This document shows, one piece after another, positions 13,168-22,725 of a DNA stretch of 64,000 nt. The notes under the pieces were generated by a model. The model made no database searches and had not been told where the DNA came from. It saw nothing but the letters and a program-made list of their open reading frames with translations. This DNA is from Flagellatimonas centrodinii. Its GTDB lineage: Bacteria > Pseudomonadota > Gammaproteobacteria > Nevskiales > Nevskiaceae. The first letter of the stretch is position 1. Every line of letters begins with the position of its first letter. Position numbers and translations under genes: made by a program. Where the stretch lies: contig NZ_CP092104.1 of assembly GCF_016918765.2 (NCBI RefSeq), forward strand, positions 3,398,335-3,462,334, in the 5' to 3' direction.

Positions 13168-13746
13168 GTGACGACAGGGACGCGAGTGACCGTGCATCGC
13201 TCAAACGGGGTTGACGCCGATACCGGCTGGATCGATCAGGCCTACCGCGCGCATTGGGGCGAATTGTGCGGCTATCTGACGCGGGTCTTCGGCGCCGGGC
13301 CACCGGAGCCTGAGGATATCGCTCAGACGGCCTTCATCAAACTTGCCGAGCAGCAGCGTGACGCGGTCGCGAACATCCGCGCCTACCTGTTTGCGACGGC
13401 GCGCAATGCCGTGATGGATCATCACCGCAAGGCGAAGCGCCATGCCGCCTATGGGCGCGACTTCGCCGTCCTTGAGGGCGACGCGCCGACAATGGCTCTC
13501 GACAGCGAAAACATGCTGCTGAGCCGGGAGGCGCTCACGGTCGCCTTGGCGGCGGTGGCGCGATTACCGGAGTCGCAGCGACGGGTTTTCCTGCTTAGCC
13601 GTGTCGAAGGCCTCAGCATCAAGGCGATTGCCGAACGCGAGGGCGCCAGCGTGGATGCGATTCAACGAAAGGTGGCGCGGGCGGCTGCCAAATGTCTGTT
13701 GGCCATACAGGAAGCGGAACGGTTAGATGAACGCACGAACCGCTGA
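13168..13746 (+). CDS. ECF RNA polymerase sigma factor, FecI-like
   Basis: A 192-residue ECF sigma factor. Region 2 includes WIDQAYRAHWGELCGYLTRVFG, EDIAQTAFIKLAEQ and a -10-recognition part (VANIRAYLFATARNAVMDHHRKAKR); region 4 is the LPESQRRVFLLSRVEGLSIKAIAEREGAS helix-turn-helix. The GTG at 13168 is chosen because GGAGA at 13158-13162 sits 5 bp before it; a TTG at 13156 overlaps that site. It overlaps the FecR gene by 20 bp. In FecI/FecR systems the factor is released by an outer-membrane receptor signal and turns on the receptor gene. It may be repressed by Fur, judging from the box upstream. Confidence 0.9.
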   Translation: MTTGTRVTVHRSNGVDADTGWIDQAYRAHWGELCGYLTRVFGAGPPEPEDIAQTAFIKLAEQQRDAVANIRAYLFATARNAVMDHHRKAKRHAAYGRDFAVLEGDAPTMALDSENMLLSREALTVALAAVARLPESQRRVFLLSRVEGLSIKAIAEREGASVDAIQRKVARAAAKCLLAIQEAERLDERTNR

Positions 13747-14752
13747 AGATCAGGAGCGCCTCACCGAAGAGGCGATGGACTGGGTCCTGCAGTTTCAGGC
13801 AGGCCCAGTCGGGCCGCAGGAACGCGCAGCCTTTGACGCTTGGCTTGCGGCCGATCCCGACCGTCGCGCGCTGTATGCTCGGGCGGAACGGGCCTGGCAT
13901 GGCATGGCCGGCCTCAGCGCCCTGCCGGAGGCTCACCAGGCCCTGCATGGATCCGGTTCCCGCTTCTCCGTCACCCGTCGCCGTCGCCCGATGCAACTCG
14001 CCGCCGGGGCCTTCGCCGCCAGCCTGATGATGGCGGCCGTGTTGTTCGGCCTGCTGCGAAACCCGGCCGCCGATGTCGCTGCGCCCCTGCACTACGCCAC
14101 CCCGGTGGCCGAAATCCGCGAGATCGTGCTGACAGACGGAACGCAGCTGACACTGGGGGCGCGCTCCAAGGTGGAGGTGCGCTTCACCGATACCGAGCGG
14201 CGCGTGATCCTCTCTGATGGAGAGGCCTTCTTCGCCGTTCAGCCCGATCCAACCCGGCCCTTCTTCGTCAGGGCGGAAGCCACCGAAGTGCGGGTGGTCG
14301 GCACCCGCTTCAATGTGCGACTGGGCACGGATGTGGTCGAGGTCGCTGTCGAAGAGGGCCGCGTTGATGTGGCCGCCCCTGCGACGCCGGGTAGCCGATT
14401 GATGGCCGGAGAGCAGATCACCACCGCCCGCCCGGCTGCCGCAACCCCGATGCCGCTCACCGTCGCACCCCGCCGCGCGCCCGCACCCAGCCACGTCGGC
14501 GCCTGGCGCGACGGTCGTCTGGATTACAACAATGCACGCTTGGTCGACGTCATTGCCGATGCCCGACGCTACTACCCAGGGCGCATCGACCTTCAGGAAA
14601 CCTCGCTGGGATCCCTACGCGTCACCACCTCGTTCAGAGCCGATCAGGTGCTGTCCATGCTGGACTCGCTGGAGGGCACCCTGCCAGTCTCGGTCAACCG
14701 TCGGGGCGACAACGTGACGCTCTCATCGGCCCCCACCACAGCAACGCGATAA
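13727..14752 (+). CDS. FecR-family anti-sigma/sigma regulator
   Basis: A 341-residue single-pass inner-membrane protein. The cytoplasmic part carries the FecR_N-type pattern (AMDWVLQFQAGPVGPQERAAFDAWLAADPDRRALYARAERAWH), followed by one membrane helix (LAAGAFAASLMMAAVLFGLL, near residue 90). The periplasmic FecR domain (VAEIREIVLTDGTQLTLGARSKV...VGTRFNVRL...VEVAVEEGRVDV) ends in a region resembling the STN-like C-terminal part (DGRLDYNNARLVDVIADARRYYPGRI). It overlaps the sigma gene and precedes the receptor gene by 182 bp; an imperfect hairpin lies at 14771-14790 in that gap. In the known systems it relays the receptor's signal to the sigma factor. Confidence 0.9.
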   Translation: MNARTAEDQERLTEEAMDWVLQFQAGPVGPQERAAFDAWLAADPDRRALYARAERAWHGMAGLSALPEAHQALHGSGSRFSVTRRRRPMQLAAGAFAASLMMAAVLFGLLRNPAADVAAPLHYATPVAEIREIVLTDGTQLTLGARSKVEVRFTDTERRVILSDGEAFFAVQPDPTRPFFVRAEATEVRVVGTRFNVRLGTDVVEVAVEEGRVDVAAPATPGSRLMAGEQITTARPAAATPMPLTVAPRRAPAPSHVGAWRDGRLDYNNARLVDVIADARRYYPGRIDLQETSLGSLRVTTSFRADQVLSMLDSLEGTLPVSVNRRGDNVTLSSAPTTATR

Positions 14753-14934
14753 CCCGCCGAATCCATAGAGCGGTCTGGACCCCCGGACCGGTCACGTCAG
14801 GCGGCCTGTCGCCTTCTCGAATGTCCGCAATCGTGCGGATGAGCGTCTTCCTTTCAGCTTGGAGGGTATTCGGCCGGATCAGGCCCCTCCGCCAAGCGAG
14901 ACGCTGACACACCACAATTCGAGGGGAAGACGCC

Positions 14935-17900
14935 ATGACGCGCCACTTGTTGTCCGATTCTGTCCACACCACGAGAGCGACTTTGCGCGCCGCGGCGCTG
15001 GGTGCCTCCTCCGCATTGATCTGGGCCGCTGCCGGCATCGCCCAGGCGGAGGACCGCCAACGCAGCTTCGAGATCGAGGCTCAGCCGCTCGGCGATGCAC
15101 TGCTGGACTATGCACGCCAGTCTGATCGTGTTGTCACGGTGCCGCCGGCATTGGTGGACGGGCGCATGGCCGAAGCCCTGTCCGGCGAAATGGCGCCGGA
15201 CGAAGCGCTGCATCGGCTGCTTGCCGACACCGGCCTGTCCACCGAGCGCAGTAGCTCGGGTGCCTACCGGGTCCGAGCCGTCAACGATGGCGAGGCCGGT
15301 CACGATGACGATCCCGTGGACGCCGACGCCGCGGACGAGCCCGAGCCCCAGGAGGCGGCACTGGCTATCGACAACATTACCGTCACCGCGCAGCGACGCG
15401 AACAGCGGATCCAGGACGTTCCCATCGCGGTTTCGGCCTTCAGCGCCCAGGCGCTCAACGATCGCAAAATCGAAGGAGGCTCGGAACTGTTGCGGGCGAT
15501 ACCGAACGTCACGTTCTCGAAGAACAACTTCTCGATGTACAACTTCTCGATCCGCGGTGTGGGCACCAAGGCTATCTCGGCTGCAAGCGACCCCGGCGTG
15601 GCGATCAGCTTCAACAACACCCCGCTGATCCGCAATCGTCTGTTCGAACAGGAGTATCTCGACGTGCAGCGGGTGGAGGTGCTGCGCGGCCCGCAAGGGA
15701 CCCTCTACGGCCGCAATGCCACCGGCGGCGTGGTGAACATGATCCCCAATATCGCCATACATTCGGACGATATCGAGGGCAATCTCGGAGTCGAAGTCGG
15801 GAACTACGCCAGCCGTCGGATGCGCGGCTTCATCAACGTTCCCGTCAGCGACACCTTCGCGGTGCGCCTGGCCGGCGCCGCCACCCGCCGTGACGGCTTC
15901 GACTACAACACCTTCAACGATCACCACGTCAACGACCGCAATCTGTGGTCCAGCCGCCTCAGCGCCAGCTGGAGCCCCAGCGACCGCTTTCGCGCCAACC
16001 TGATCTGGGAGCACTTCGACGAAGATGATCAGCGCGCACGCACCGGCAAGCAGTTGTGCACCACGGACCCTGGGCCGGCGGAAATCGGCGACACATCAAT
16101 CGATCGCATCGCGCTGCAGAACATGCTGAGCCAGGGCTGCCTTCCAGAGACGCTGTTCAGCACGGCGGCCTACGGCACGCCGAACGCCGCCTCATTTCCG
16201 GCCTATCGCGCGACCAGTGTAGTCATCAGCCTGGGGCGCCTGCGGGGCGACACTGAACAGGCCACGATCGTGCCCTTTGGCGGTAATCCCTATGAAGGCC
16301 AAGTGCAGTCGCTCGACCTTCGCGAAATCGCCACCAGCTATGACCCGCTCTTTCGGGCAGAAAACGATGTTGCGCAACTCAATTTCGAATTCGATCTAAG
16401 TGACCGTCTGCGTCTTTTCTCGCAGACCGCGTATGCAAAAGACGACTACTGGTCAACCCAGGATTACGCGCGATTCATCTCCAACGACATCTTCCTTGAT
16501 ACCAGCCTGCTCGAACGGCAAAGCCCGATTGCCCCGGGCGGGGTCTACCACGATCCGCAGCTTGGGCCATCCACCCGGCTAGAAGCGGCTGACCTCAACC
16601 AGTCGGACAACCAGCAGTGGTACCAGGAGTTCAGGCTGCAATCGCGCTTAGAGGGCAACTTCAACTTCCTGCTCGGCGCCAATTATCTGTATTTCGAAAC
16701 CCAGGATGATTACTACGTGTTCAACAACCTGTTCAGCATGGCTTCGGAGTACATCTACAACCAGTGGCTCGCTGGCGCCGGCCCCAAGCCGTCGCCCTAC
16801 GAGAACACCAGCGTCATCTCGGATGAATGCGACAACGATTACAACGGCGGCAACCCAACCTTCTCCGAGTGCGTGTACATCGACCGTAGCCCCATCAGTA
16901 ACCTGGCGGGTGACGGTCACAATTACTTCCGTTCCAAGAACGTGATCGAAACCCGCTCCTGGGCTGTCTTCGGTGAGGGCTACTGGGATCTCCGCCCCGA
17001 CCTGCGCGTGACATTGGGTCTGCGCCACACGGAAGATCAGAAAACCTCCACCCCCTACCCGACCCAGCTGCTGCTGGGCGCCAACCTTGATGGTTCCACC
17101 GGCATCTCGTCGGGGGGCTTCCTGCGCCGGGGGTTTTTCGCCGACCCCAAGGTGAAGCAGGATTGGAAGGCGCTGACAGGGCGTCTGGTGGTGGATTGGC
17201 GGCCGCAGCTCTCGTTCACGGATGACACCCTGCTCTACGCCTCGTACTCGCGCGGCTACAAGGGCGGCGGCACCAATCCGCCGCGCGCCGCGATCAACCC
17301 GGACACCGTTCAATACCTGCCGTTGGAGGGCACTTTCGACCCCGAGTACCTCAACGCCTTCGAAATCGGTGCCAAAAACGCCTTCGCAGGCGGACGGGCC
17401 ACCCTGAATGCGACCGCCTTCTACTATGACTACAAGGACTATCAAGTCTCTCAGATCGTCGACCGCACCTCGCTCAATGAGAACTTCGATGCCACCGTCT
17501 GGGGTCTGGAGCTGGAAGGCGTCGTGCGCCCGACCCCACAGCTTCAGATCGACGGCAATCTGGGCTACTTGAACACCCGCATCGCCAGCGGCGAGGGATC
17601 GATCGATGTCATGGACCGCACTGCCGGCGATGAGGACTGGACCGTCGTGCGCCCCTGGGTGCAGGTCCCTTCAAACTGCATTGCGCCCACCGAGCACGTC
17701 GAAACCGTCATCCAGGGAAGCCCCACCTATGGCGACTTCCTCACGACGCTGGCGCTCTCCGCACTCTGCTCGGGCTCCCGCAACTGGGGCACCTTCAACC
17801 CGGAGGTGCAATCCAATCTGCGGTTCGACCAGTTCTACGGCTTCGTCTACAACCCGCTGGCCGATGCCCCCAACAACGGACGCGGAATCGAAACCGACCT

Positions 17901-18258
17901 GAGCGGCCACGAACTGCCCAACGCACCGAGCTGGACTGCCAACCTGGGCACCCAGTACACCTTCCATCAAGGCGAATGGGAACTGACCCCGCGTGCCGAC
18001 TACTACTGGCAGGACGAGAGTTACTTCCGGGTGTTCAACAGCGAGTACGACCGTCTGAAGTCCTGGGACAACCTCAATGTCTCCTTCACCATGGTGCGCC
18101 CGCGTGATCGCCTGGTGGTGGAGCTCTACGTCAAGAACGTGCTCGACGACACCCCCATCGTCGATGCCTTCACCAACAGCGATGACACCCAGCTCACCAC
18201 CAACGTGTTCACGCTGGATCCGCGCCTGTGGGGGCTGCGCATCTCCAAGGACTTCTGA
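14935..18258 (+). CDS. TonB-dependent outer-membrane receptor with STN signalling domain
   Basis: A 1107-residue receptor with, in order, a signal peptide (AALGASSALIWAAAGIAQA), an STN secretin/TonB short domain at about residues 38-120 (FEIEAQPLGDALLDYARQSDRVVTVPP...), a TonB-box-type region, a plug (VPIAVSAFSAQALNDRKIEGGSELLRAIPNV...VEVLRGPQGTLYGRNATGGVVNM) and a large barrel ending in Phe (LRISKDF), as outer-membrane barrels do. The STN domain fits signalling to the FecR/sigma pair upstream. GAGGGGAAG lies 6 bp before the ATG. The plug is of the type common in sphingomonad-like receptors for organic ligands. The substrate is not readable from sequence: ferric siderophore, heme, a copper chelate or another chelate are all open. 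Confidence 0.92.
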   Translation: MTRHLLSDSVHTTRATLRAAALGASSALIWAAAGIAQAEDRQRSFEIEAQPLGDALLDYARQSDRVVTVPPALVDGRMAEALSGEMAPDEALHRLLADTGLSTERSSSGAYRVRAVNDGEAGHDDDPVDADAADEPEPQEAALAIDNITVTAQRREQRIQDVPIAVSAFSAQALNDRKIEGGSELLRAIPNVTFSKNNFSMYNFSIRGVGTKAISAASDPGVAISFNNTPLIRNRLFEQEYLDVQRVEVLRGPQGTLYGRNATGGVVNMIPNIAIHSDDIEGNLGVEVGNYASRRMRGFINVPVSDTFAVRLAGAATRRDGFDYNTFNDHHVNDRNLWSSRLSASWSPSDRFRANLIWEHFDEDDQRARTGKQLCTTDPGPAEIGDTSIDRIALQNMLSQGCLPETLFSTAAYGTPNAASFPAYRATSVVISLGRLRGDTEQATIVPFGGNPYEGQVQSLDLREIATSYDPLFRAENDVAQLNFEFDLSDRLRLFSQTAYAKDDYWSTQDYARFISNDIFLDTSLLERQSPIAPGGVYHDPQLGPSTRLEAADLNQSDNQQWYQEFRLQSRLEGNFNFLLGANYLYFETQDDYYVFNNLFSMASEYIYNQWLAGAGPKPSPYENTSVISDECDNDYNGGNPTFSECVYIDRSPISNLAGDGHNYFRSKNVIETRSWAVFGEGYWDLRPDLRVTLGLRHTEDQKTSTPYPTQLLLGANLDGSTGISSGGFLRRGFFADPKVKQDWKALTGRLVVDWRPQLSFTDDTLLYASYSRGYKGGGTNPPRAAINPDTVQYLPLEGTFDPEYLNAFEIGAKNAFAGGRATLNATAFYYDYKDYQVSQIVDRTSLNENFDATVWGLELEGVVRPTPQLQIDGNLGYLNTRIASGEGSIDVMDRTAGDEDWTVVRPWVQVPSNCIAPTEHVETVIQGSPTYGDFLTTLALSALCSGSRNWGTFNPEVQSNLRFDQFYGFVYNPLADAPNNGRGIETDLSGHELPNAPSWTANLGTQYTFHQGEWELTPRADYYWQDESYFRVFNSEYDRLKSWDNLNVSFTMVRPRDRLVVELYVKNVLDDTPIVDAFTNSDDTQLTTNVFTLDPRLWGLRISKDF

Positions 18259-18268
18259 GCGCGTGGCT

Positions 18269-18297
18269 CCGGGGGCAGGCACAATGTCCGCCCCCGG
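18269..18297. terminator. Hairpin between convergent genes
   Basis: CCGGGGGC (18269-18276) pairs with GCCCCCGG (18290-18297) around a 13-nt loop, in the 55-bp gap between the TonB receptor and the convergent membrane-protein gene. No U-run follows on either strand, so it is at best a weak or Rho-assisted terminator. Confidence 0.4.
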
Positions 18298-18313
18298 GGC
18301 TTCTGTCCTGTGC

Positions 18314-19801
18314 TCAGCGCATCAACATGGCCGTCAGCGGCTGCGCCAGGATCCACAGGCCTGAGACCGTGAAGGCAATCATCAGCACCAGCATCGGCAG
18401 TTGGCTGAGCATGGCGGTACGGCGCGACGGGAAGTGCTGCAGGGCGATACGGTGGGCCACCACCACGCTGACAACATGGCCAAAGACGATCAGCCCGACC
18501 TGGGTATGCCAGACCACGCTGTAGTCGGGCAGGATCGGCGCACGGAACAAGTGCGCGGTGCCGAACAGGTCCCACTTTCGCCCGAAGGGGTCGGACAGCA
18601 GGCTGATGATCTTGAGGCCGTGCGACAGCAACAGGCCGGTGTAATGCGTCAGGTGGTAGACGATGGCGATGGGCAGCAGCGAATAGCCGAAGTCGAGCGA
18701 CAGCTCGCGCAGGGTTCGCGGGCTGCGGGTGAGCCCGCGTGCCAGCGCAATGGCCACCAGGTAGGCCCCGAGATACAGAAACGGTGACGCCAACAGCCAC
18801 AGTGACTCCCAGGCGAGGTACCAGGGCCGCAGCACCCCCAACGCATTGACCGGCGCCACCCCCAGCCACTGCGTCAGCCAGCCGGTCGGATCACCCCAGA
18901 ACAGGGTCACCCACCATTGGGTGGCCCTGAGGCCGTCGAACGCCGTGGTCGAGAGCAGGGCCAGCGCGAAGGTCAGGCTGCTTAGATCGCGCGGGCGTTC
19001 CGTCAGCAGCCCGGCGAAGGGCCAGCGCAGCCGCAGACTGGCCGGTTCATTGCCCTCGCCGCGCCGATAGTCGAGCGGTGCCAGCAGCGCGATCAAGCGC
19101 AGCATGACCGAAAAGAACTCACAGTGACGGAACCAGACACGGCGGCCCAGCAGTCCGATCCCGCAAAGATTCAGCACCGTGTAGCCCGCGAGAAAATGTC
19201 CCAATGGGACCGGGCGCCCGGTGCCGAACAGTTCGAAGGCGATGAAGCCGAGGTACAGCGCCAATGCCGGCCAATCGCCCAGCCAGGCCGGATAGCGCAC
19301 CCGGCCGTTGGCGTAACCCCGCCACACCCGATTCACCGCATCAGCGAGCGTCCGCCAGGGGTTCAGCACCGCGTAGAAATTGCCGATCAGGGCTGTCAGA
19401 TACGGAAACAGCAGCACGAAGATGACCCAGAAAAACGTCATCCCGAAGTTGCGTGCAGGATCGCGACTGCCGAAGTAACCGGTGGCGATGCACAGCGCCA
19501 GCACCAGCACGGCGACCAGTCGCAGCGGCGCCAGACCGCGACGCAGCCCATTGACCATCGTCCCGGTCATCGGCAGCGTCCAGCTCGCCGGCGGCTTCGG
19601 TGCGCGCGACCGGGTCAGGAACACGCCGGCAATCAGGAACGAGACCACCAGCGTCAGCGCGGCGGCCCAGCCGTACATCCAGACCGGCACCGGCGGGTTG
19701 TAGAGCGCCGAGAAGCCGTGCGCCAAGGCATTGCCGGGCAACAGCCACAGGGCCAGCGGGAGGCCGTTGGTGCAGCACGTGCGCACGGTGTCCATCGCCA
19801 T
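18314..19801 (-). CDS. Polytopic membrane protein with His-bearing helices (function unknown)
   Basis: About 495 residues with roughly twelve hydrophobic helices. I see similarity only to uncharacterised integral membrane proteins sometimes labelled 'fenitrothion hydrolase' in databases; that label should not be taken as function. Notable are histidines within predicted helices near the C-terminus (VYHLTHYTGLLLSHGL and WHTQVGLIVFGHVVSVVVAHRI), a pattern that could bind heme or copper. The start at 19801 (MAMDTV) puts a hydrophobic, signal-like LALWLLPGNALAHG at the N-terminus; an in-frame ATG at 19846, 2 bp after the upstream stop, is an alternative. It lies 47 bp downstream of the hydrolase-type lipoprotein and is probably co-transcribed with it. 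Confidence 0.75.
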   Translation of the reverse strand: MAMDTVRTCCTNGLPLALWLLPGNALAHGFSALYNPPVPVWMYGWAAALTLVVSFLIAGVFLTRSRAPKPPASWTLPMTGTMVNGLRRGLAPLRLVAVLVLALCIATGYFGSRDPARNFGMTFFWVIFVLLFPYLTALIGNFYAVLNPWRTLADAVNRVWRGYANGRVRYPAWLGDWPALALYLGFIAFELFGTGRPVPLGHFLAGYTVLNLCGIGLLGRRVWFRHCEFFSVMLRLIALLAPLDYRRGEGNEPASLRLRWPFAGLLTERPRDLSSLTFALALLSTTAFDGLRATQWWVTLFWGDPTGWLTQWLGVAPVNALGVLRPWYLAWESLWLLASPFLYLGAYLVAIALARGLTRSPRTLRELSLDFGYSLLPIAIVYHLTHYTGLLLSHGLKIISLLSDPFGRKWDLFGTAHLFRAPILPDYSVVWHTQVGLIVFGHVVSVVVAHRIALQHFPSRRTAMLSQLPMLVLMIAFTVSGLWILAQPLTAMLMR

Positions 19802-19848
19802 CCGGCGATGCGCAGGCCGGCGCAGCACCGGCCGTTCACCGCCCATCG

Positions 19849-22137
19849 TCAGCGGGGCACGGTCTCGGGCACGGGCCGCGTCCGCGCATCCGCCGACGCC
19901 TCCAGCGTTCGTTCCCACATCTGCAGGTAGGTCTCGGCGGAGTTGTAGAGCGTATCCAGCGCCGCCTGACCGCCTTCCAGGCGAATCTCCTCGACGATGT
20001 CGGCGATCATCCCGTAGTGGAACATGCCGGACTCGTTCACATCCCAGATTCGCCCTTCGGCACCGGGAACGGCGAGCTGCTCGACGGTGATCGGCGCCAC
20101 ACCTTCGAACTGCGGCCCCCAATCTTCGCCCTGGAACATCTGGAAGGGATAGCTCACCGGTCCGGTTTCCATGATCCGGGCCATGCCCCGGGCACCGGGG
20201 AGGTTGCGCAGACCATTGGCATCGGCGCCATAGCCGGCCGACAGCGGGCGGTCAGTGCCGGACAGCGTCCACTGTTCATCGAGCCGCGCGAGGAAGTCGA
20301 CGTGGCCTTTGCCGTTCTGGTTGATCGGGTAAATGATGCCGCCCTGGGCGATCAGTTGCTGCGCCTGGGCATTGGTCAGACCGCCCTGGGCGCCATGACC
20401 GGAGACCATCGGATAGGTCGGCGTGGTGGTGCCGGTATGGTCCAGCATGATCTGCTTGCTGCGCAGTTCCGCATGGTCGATGTCGATGACAAAACCCTTC
20501 TTCATCATCTTGTCGATGGCGTAAATGCCGAGATCGGTCACGTCACGCTGGTTGCACCGACGACCGCTGTTGAGGGTCGGCGTCAGCCCGCCGGTGAGCC
20601 CCAGCAAGAAATCGGTGAGCGGGTCATTGCCCAGCCCCAGCGGCTCGGCCAGTGAGTTCAGGCCGGCGTTGTAGAAGTAGGTCTCCCCTTCGCCGCCGTC
20701 GGGGCAGGCATAGGTTTCCCAGAACCGTCCGGTGCCGACGAAATTGAAAATCTCGAGGAAGTTCTGGAACAACCCGGCGCCGCCCAGCGCGCTGTCGATA
20801 TCGTGGTAGGGAAACACCTGGCGCACGCCCAGGTCCCAGATGCGGTCGATCTCGGCATCGATCTGCGCACGATCGCACTGGGGAATCTCGCTGCCATCCG
20901 GCAGGAAGGTGACGTTACAGCCAAAGATGTTGGAAAACTCAAGACCCGGAATCACCGCCAGCTTGCCGTCGGCAATCACCTGCCGGGCTTCGCTGGGGCT
21001 CTTGACGATGCGGTAGAAGCCCTTGCCGGGCCCGCCGAACTGGGCATCGATGTAGTCCTGGATTTCATAGAGGTACTCGACCTGCGCCACGCCGACCGGC
21101 ATGTCTTCACAGATCAGGTCAGCCGGATTTTGCCCACGCGTCGGCCCGATCAGCTGGGCCACCCGGCACAGTGCCTCGATGTTGGTGCCGTGAATCGTCA
21201 TCAGCCGCAGCCCGGACATCCACGCGCGCTCCACCCAGCGCCAGTACATCTGCTGGTGCAGCTGCGAGTCATGGAACGGCCAGTCAACAAAGCTCGGCCA
21301 GCCCTGGGTGTCGTGCGTCGTCCCCGGCGTCATGTCGAGGATCAGCGCTTCCGGGTCGAGGATGCCGTTGGGGCCATGCAGCATGCTGCAGTCCTTCAAT
21401 GCCTCGGTCACCCCGAAACGATTGACCGCCTGACCGTACATCACGCCACCTGCGGAAGGTCCCACATCGCCGCTGCCATCGGACATTTCACTGCCCATGG
21501 CCATATGCGTGTGGACCTCGGCAAAGCCGAGCGCCGGCGCACCGAGCTTGCCCTTGAAGGTTTCGCCGATCACTGCCAGCGGCATCTCGGGATACTCGGC
21601 ACAGCCAACGGCATGCTCGAAGCGCAGGGCCGCGGGGGTACTGCCCAACGCCAGGCGCCCGCCCTCGCCGACTGCCAGCACGCCGCCCAGTGTGGCGGCA
21701 TTGAGGGCATCGCCGGATTCGGTAAACGTCCAGTCCGAACCATCCTCCGGCGCCGTCTGCGGCACCGTGGCGACGGCAGCGCCGTCGGCCGTCAGCAGCA
21801 TTTCATCCGGGGTGTAGAACAGGTACCGGCCGAGGTTGGCGGCACGCATGTAGAAGCGCTCCGCCTCGTCGACGCTGGCATCACGGGCAACGAAACCGTC
21901 GCCTTCACGCACGACATAGTCGCCATCGGCACGCATCACCCAACACTGGTTGAACAAGTCATACCGCCCCAAGGCCGACGGCGTGGGTTCGCCGCCCGTC
22001 GCCCCGCCATCCGGAGCCGTGACCGGCGATGAACTGCCGCAGCCCACCAAGGTCGCCTGCAGCGCCAGGGTGGCGGCAAGCCAGGAAAGGCGCGGACGCA
22101 GCGACCGCGGTTGCGAAACGAACACATGACCCATCAT
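19849..22137 (-). CDS. Lipoprotein with metal-dependent hydrolase (amidohydrolase/dipeptidase-like) domain
   Basis: About 762 residues. The start at 22137 is chosen because GGAG lies 9 bp upstream and the N-terminus then reads as a lipoprotein signal ending ATLVGC|GSS. The mature protein contains candidate metal ligands in the order expected for a TIM-barrel hydrolase: HTH in EVHTHMAMGS, Glu in IPGLEFSNIFG, His in FPYHDID, then VIDIDHAE and MVSGHG. It recalls M19 membrane dipeptidases and related amidohydrolases, but it is longer, with a large N-terminal part of unknown fold (about residues 40-190). It is probably anchored in a membrane facing the periplasm. Divergent from the FixH-like gene across a 164-bp promoter gap. 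Confidence 0.7.
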   Translation of the reverse strand: MMGHVFVSQPRSLRPRLSWLAATLALQATLVGCGSSSPVTAPDGGATGGEPTPSALGRYDLFNQCWVMRADGDYVVREGDGFVARDASVDEAERFYMRAANLGRYLFYTPDEMLLTADGAAVATVPQTAPEDGSDWTFTESGDALNAATLGGVLAVGEGGRLALGSTPAALRFEHAVGCAEYPEMPLAVIGETFKGKLGAPALGFAEVHTHMAMGSEMSDGSGDVGPSAGGVMYGQAVNRFGVTEALKDCSMLHGPNGILDPEALILDMTPGTTHDTQGWPSFVDWPFHDSQLHQQMYWRWVERAWMSGLRLMTIHGTNIEALCRVAQLIGPTRGQNPADLICEDMPVGVAQVEYLYEIQDYIDAQFGGPGKGFYRIVKSPSEARQVIADGKLAVIPGLEFSNIFGCNVTFLPDGSEIPQCDRAQIDAEIDRIWDLGVRQVFPYHDIDSALGGAGLFQNFLEIFNFVGTGRFWETYACPDGGEGETYFYNAGLNSLAEPLGLGNDPLTDFLLGLTGGLTPTLNSGRRCNQRDVTDLGIYAIDKMMKKGFVIDIDHAELRSKQIMLDHTGTTTPTYPMVSGHGAQGGLTNAQAQQLIAQGGIIYPINQNGKGHVDFLARLDEQWTLSGTDRPLSAGYGADANGLRNLPGARGMARIMETGPVSYPFQMFQGEDWGPQFEGVAPITVEQLAVPGAEGRIWDVNESGMFHYGMIADIVEEIRLEGGQAALDTLYNSAETYLQMWERTLEASADARTRPVPETVPR

Positions 22138-22301
22138 CAGCAGAATCTCCGTACGACTGACTGCGGTAAACCCAAGACGCCAGCGCACCAGACATACGCG
22201 AGCAGATCCGGATGCTAGAGGGGATCGCCCTGTGCGGAAACCGTAAATTTGGCTCCGGTCGCATTTCGGCTACCGTAGGGAGTCTCGACGCTGCCTCTCG
22301 A

Positions 22302-22724
22302 ATGTCTGCCATGCACCCACGACGCACCCGCTCGCTGCCCACCCTGTGGCTGCTGATGACTGCCTGCCTCGCCACGCCCGCTGCGGCGTTGGCGCAGACC
22401 TTCCCACCGCTGCAGGGCGACCGTTATCTGCTGCAGGTCCGGAGTCAGCTTGAGCCGGTTGCCATCAACCGCATACACGCGTGGGCGCTGGAACTGCGCG
22501 ACCGCGACGGCGCCCTGGTCGCGGATGCCACGATCACCGTTCGTGGCGGCATGCCCGCGCACCAGCACGGCCTGCCAACCGCACCCCGTGTCACCGAGGT
22601 ACTGGGCCCCGGTCGCTATCTGCTGGAGGGGATGAAGTTCCAGATGGGGGGCGAGTGGGAGGTGCAGTTCCTGATCGAGGCGCCCCCGGGTGCAGAAACG
22701 CTGACCCTGGCCTTCACGCTCTGA
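22302..22724 (+). CDS. Exported FixH/YtkA-like protein, possible copper binder
   Basis: About 140 residues with a signal peptide (LPTLWLLMTACLATPAAALA). The mature part reads as a small beta-sandwich of the FixH/YtkA-like type: WALELRDRDGALVADATITVRGGMPAHQHGLPTAPRVTEVLGPGRYLLEGMKFQMGGEWEVQFLI. Met and His residues in MPAHQHG and GMKFQMGG are placed as potential Cu ligands, which is inference. ATG at 22302 or 22311 could start it. The stop is one base before the ATG of the di-heme peroxidase, so the two proteins are made together and probably work together in the periplasm. Confidence 0.7.
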   Translation: MSAMHPRRTRSLPTLWLLMTACLATPAAALAQTFPPLQGDRYLLQVRSQLEPVAINRIHAWALELRDRDGALVADATITVRGGMPAHQHGLPTAPRVTEVLGPGRYLLEGMKFQMGGEWEVQFLIEAPPGAETLTLAFTL

Positions 22725-22725
22725 C

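Noticed and set aside
18314..19801. Fenitrothion hydrolase
   Set aside because: Database-style name for similar membrane proteins, but nothing in the sequence shows an organophosphate hydrolase site.
20803..22032. 409-codon plus-strand frame opposite the hydrolase-type lipoprotein
   Set aside because: Antisense to a gene with signal peptide, ligand motifs and ribosome site.
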